Assembly (NCBI GenBank): GCA_900751665.1
Contig: CAADSV010000029.1
Coordinates: forward strand, 1-13,968
Length of the DNA: 13,968 bases
Direction: 5' to 3'
Source of the DNA: an uncultured Collinsella sp.
Lineage (GTDB): Bacteria > Actinomycetota > Coriobacteriia > Coriobacteriales > Coriobacteriaceae
Shown here: positions 12,046-13,968 of the stretch, piece after piece
Layout of the letters: each line of letters opens with the position of its first letter
Numbering within the stretch: position 1 is the stretch's first letter
Made by a program: the position numbers and the translations under genes
Notes under the pieces: generated by a model
The model's input: the letters and a program-made list of their open reading frames with translations, nothing else
Told to the model about the DNA's origin: nothing
Databases searched by the model: none

Positions 12046-13467
12046 TTAGGCCATAAGCAGGCCGGTCTCCGCGACGTTCTTGTACCAGTACGCGCTCGCC
12101 TTGGGGTAGCGCTTCTGGGTCTCGAAGTCGATGTAGAACAGGCCATAGCGCTTGTTATAGCCGTTAGTCCAGGAGAACTGATCCTGCAGCGACCACACAA
12201 AGTAGCCGTCGACGTTCACGCCGCCGTCGATTGCCTTGAGGATCCATGCGAGATGCTGACGCATGTAGTCGATGCGAGGGGCGTCGTCGATAAAGCCGTC
12301 CTCAAAGTCGTCCTTATAGCCCATGCCGTTCTCGGTGATGTAGATCTTCTTGTAGTTGGGGTAATCGTTCTTAATGCGCAGCAGCAGGTCGTACAGGCCC
12401 TCGGGATAGATGATCCAGTCCCAATCGGTGGTGGGTACGCCTTCGCGCACGCATGACTCACCAACGCCCTTGAGGAACCAGCGCGAAGATCCCTTGTCGC
12501 CGGTGCCATTGTGGTTGATGTCGTTTTCGCCCTCGGCGGCACGCAGGAACTGGCACTTGTAGGTGTTGACGCCCAGGCAATCGTTATAGGGGAGCGCGGC
12601 GGTCAACGCGGCGATATCCTCGTCGCGGACGTCGAGCTCGCCGCCGGCGATATGGGCCAGCTTGGTCGCAGCTTCCATGGTGTCGGCTGCATAGTGGCCG
12701 CGGAAGGTGGCGTCGAGTACCCAGCGGTTGTTGATGACATCGGCCATGCGAGCTGCCTCGCAGTCGGCAGCGCTGTTGGGATCGAGGGGATACTTGGGCT
12801 CCAGGTTCTGGACAATGCCGATCTCGCCCTCAAAGCCGCCCTCATGGAAGGCGACAACAGCCTTGGCGTGGGCCACCATCATGTTGTGCATGAGCTGGAA
12901 GGCCTTGTCCAGGCGGTACTTCTCGCCGTGCGGCCAGTTGCCGACGATAAAGCTGCCCTCGGCGGTCGCGGGAATCTCGTTAAAGGTAAACCAGTGCTTG
13001 ACCTCGGTGAACTCGGCAAAGCAGAACTTGGCGTACTCGACAAAGGCGTCGATCGTCGTGCGCGTCAGGAAACCCTCGCCGCCGTTCTGGTAAAAGGCCT
13101 CGGGCGTATCGAAGTGATCGAGCGTGACATAGGGGATAACGCCAGCTTTGTTGCAGGTGGCAAAAAGCTCGTGATAGAAGGCAACACCCTCGGGGTTGAT
13201 CTCGCCGGTGCCACTGGGGAAGATACGGCTCCAAGCGATGGAGACGCGGATACCGTTGATGCCGAAGCGCTGGCACAGGTCGATATCGACCGGGTACTTG
13301 TTGTAAAAGTCGCTTGCGGGATCGGGGGAGAAGCGACCCTGGGCTGCCAGGAAATCGTCCCAGGGCACTTTGCCCTTGCCGTGCGTACGGGTCTCGCCCT
13401 CAACCTGGTAAGCAGCGGTGGCGCCGCCAAACACAAAGCCGTCGGGGAACTGCATGGGGTTGGTCAT
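12046..13467 (-). CDS. lacG: 6-phospho-beta-galactosidase (LacG), glycoside hydrolase family 1
   Basis: A 473-aa cytoplasmic enzyme hydrolysing PTS-imported lactose 6-phosphate to galactose 6-phosphate and glucose. GH1 retaining residues are present: WFTFNEI with acid/base Glu164 and IYITENGMGY with nucleophile Glu379. The phosphate-binding set known for 6-phospho-glycosidases, Ser-x6-Lys-x-Tyr, is intact in FSWTNGYNKRYG (Ser432, Lys439, Tyr441). GEIGIVQNLEPKYPLDP, TDWDWIIYPEGLYDLLLRIK and NDYPNYKKIYITENG resemble LacG more than the 6-phospho-beta-glucosidases BglA/AscB. The start at 13467 has AAAGGATG 5-8 nt upstream. It lies 76 nt downstream of a lacE-type gene, with a hairpin between, and ends in a strong terminator. 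Confidence 0.92.
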   Translation of the reverse strand: MTNPMQFPDGFVFGGATAAYQVEGETRTHGKGKVPWDDFLAAQGRFSPDPASDFYNKYPVDIDLCQRFGINGIRVSIAWSRIFPSGTGEINPEGVAFYHELFATCNKAGVIPYVTLDHFDTPEAFYQNGGEGFLTRTTIDAFVEYAKFCFAEFTEVKHWFTFNEIPATAEGSFIVGNWPHGEKYRLDKAFQLMHNMMVAHAKAVVAFHEGGFEGEIGIVQNLEPKYPLDPNSAADCEAARMADVINNRWVLDATFRGHYAADTMEAATKLAHIAGGELDVRDEDIAALTAALPYNDCLGVNTYKCQFLRAAEGENDINHNGTGDKGSSRWFLKGVGESCVREGVPTTDWDWIIYPEGLYDLLLRIKNDYPNYKKIYITENGMGYKDDFEDGFIDDAPRIDYMRQHLAWILKAIDGGVNVDGYFVWSLQDQFSWTNGYNKRYGLFYIDFETQKRYPKASAYWYKNVAETGLLMA

Positions 13468-13501
13468 GAGTCATCCTTTCTGTGGGATTCGAATAGGGAG
13501 A

Positions 13502-13528
13502 GGTGCCCGAACTGGGGATCCGGGCACC
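13502..13528 (-). promoter_or_regulatory. Hairpin between the second lacE and lacG
   Basis: GGTGCCCG and CGGGCACC (8 perfect pairs) with an 11-nt loop in the 76-nt gap, without a T run. It may stabilise or process the mRNA, or attenuate readthrough into lacG. Confidence 0.45.
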
Positions 13529-13543
13529 AACAGAGGGAGGAAC

Positions 13544-13968
13544 CTAGTCGAGGTTCTCGCGGAGCCACTTGATGGCGCCAGCGGGGTCACGAGTAAGGTC
13601 GATATATTCCTTACCGCGCGGGGCGAGCAGCTTAATGCCCAGGCGATCGGTGTCGGCCTTCATGTCGTTGTAGTAGCTACGAACCTGCGGGGCAAGCACG
13701 ATGACGTCGTACTGATCCATAATGGCAGTGTGCTGACCATAGGCACCTGCGGAGGAAGCGATGTTCTCTCCGGTCTGCGCAGCACCTTCCTTGATGGCGT
13801 TGGCAAGCATGGCAGAGGTGCCGGCGCCGGCGCACAGGACGAGGACCTTCAGACCGTCGACATCCTTCTTAGCGGATGCGTCGGCGGCGGGCTCGGGCTG
13901 ATCGGCGACAGGCTTGCTGTCGGCGGCGGCAACGGTCGTCTCGACGGAAGCGGTGGCCTGCTCGCCAG
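13544..13968 (-). CDS. Second PTS lactose-type EIICB (partial, IIB end)
   Basis: The last 141 or so codons of a gene that continues beyond the window edge. The frame stays open to the edge: a Pro/Ala/Asp-rich linker (SKPVADQPEPAADASAKKDV) leads to the IIB domain with KVLVLCAGAGTSAMLANAIK, whose Cys is the phosphorylation site, and the end MDQYDVIVLAPQVRSYYNDM and ADTDRLGIKLLAPRGKEYID. This is strikingly similar to the IIB end of the LacE at 8938-10632, so it is almost certainly another LacE-type EIICB, though a free-standing IIB cannot be excluded because the upstream part is not visible. It precedes lacG on the same strand, the classic lacE-lacG order. The unmatched start is outside the window. 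Confidence 0.88.
   Translation of the reverse strand, partial: GEQATASVETTVAAADSKPVADQPEPAADASAKKDVDGLKVLVLCAGAGTSAMLANAIKEGAAQTGENIASSAGAYGQHTAIMDQYDVIVLAPQVRSYYNDMKADTDRLGIKLLAPRGKEYIDLTRDPAGAIKWLRENLD

Noticed and set aside
12511..13572. 353-codon plus-strand reading frame opposite lacG
   Set aside because: Antisense shadow of lacG; lacG has complete GH1 catalytic motifs.

Overview
The window looks like chromosomal DNA of a GC-rich gut actinobacterium of the Coriobacteriia, most likely Collinsella or a close relative. This is inferred from the codon and base bias, the lac-type phosphotransferase (PTS) gene set and the style of the intergenic repeats. No database search was possible. The main theme is uptake and breakdown of lactose and other galactosides by a LacE-type PTS, 6-phospho-beta-galactosidase and the tagatose-6-phosphate branch.

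Layout. 1-630: flavodoxin-like gene (-). 787-3334: lacX-like epimerase, lacC kinase, a remnant of a NagA-like amidohydrolase, and a YhcH/YiaL-family gene (+), closed by a terminator. 3508-3686: tRNA-Thr(CGT) (-) with its own promoter and terminator. 3776-4270: an orphan mannose/sorbose-type PTS IIB protein whose catalytic His position is Tyr, running into a nested inverted-repeat cluster (4244-4427) that supplies its stop codon. 4493-5545: galM (-). 5751-6515: a LacR-like DeoR-family regulator (+), divergent from galM. 6637-6852: a three-hairpin element. 6869-8581: a GntR/UTRA regulator and a TIM-barrel-like protein of unknown function (-), divergent from a lacE-type EIICB gene (8938-10632, +). 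10792-10952: a decayed second copy of the lacR 3' end. 11105-11666: a ParE/RelE-Phd/YefM toxin-antitoxin pair (-). 11735-11950: a second copy of the three-hairpin element. 12046-13467: lacG (-). 13544 to the window edge: the C-terminal IIB part of a second lacE-type gene (-).

How the genes fit together. LacE would import and phosphorylate a galactoside, LacG would hydrolyse it to galactose 6-phosphate, and LacC would phosphorylate tagatose 6-phosphate. GalM and LacX are sugar mutarotase-type helpers, and the LacR-like regulator is the natural repressor. The IIA subunit (LacF), galactose-6-P isomerase (LacAB) and aldolase (LacD) are not in the window.

Most unusual content. Two 216-nt elements occur at 6637-6852 and 11735-11950. 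Each carries six copies of a 14-nt motif in alternating orientation, spaced 39-41 nt, forming three hairpins of identical geometry. Together with the intact and decayed lacR 3' ends they flank a visibly lower-GC gntR/TIM-barrel/lacE segment, which suggests duplication or integration at this locus.
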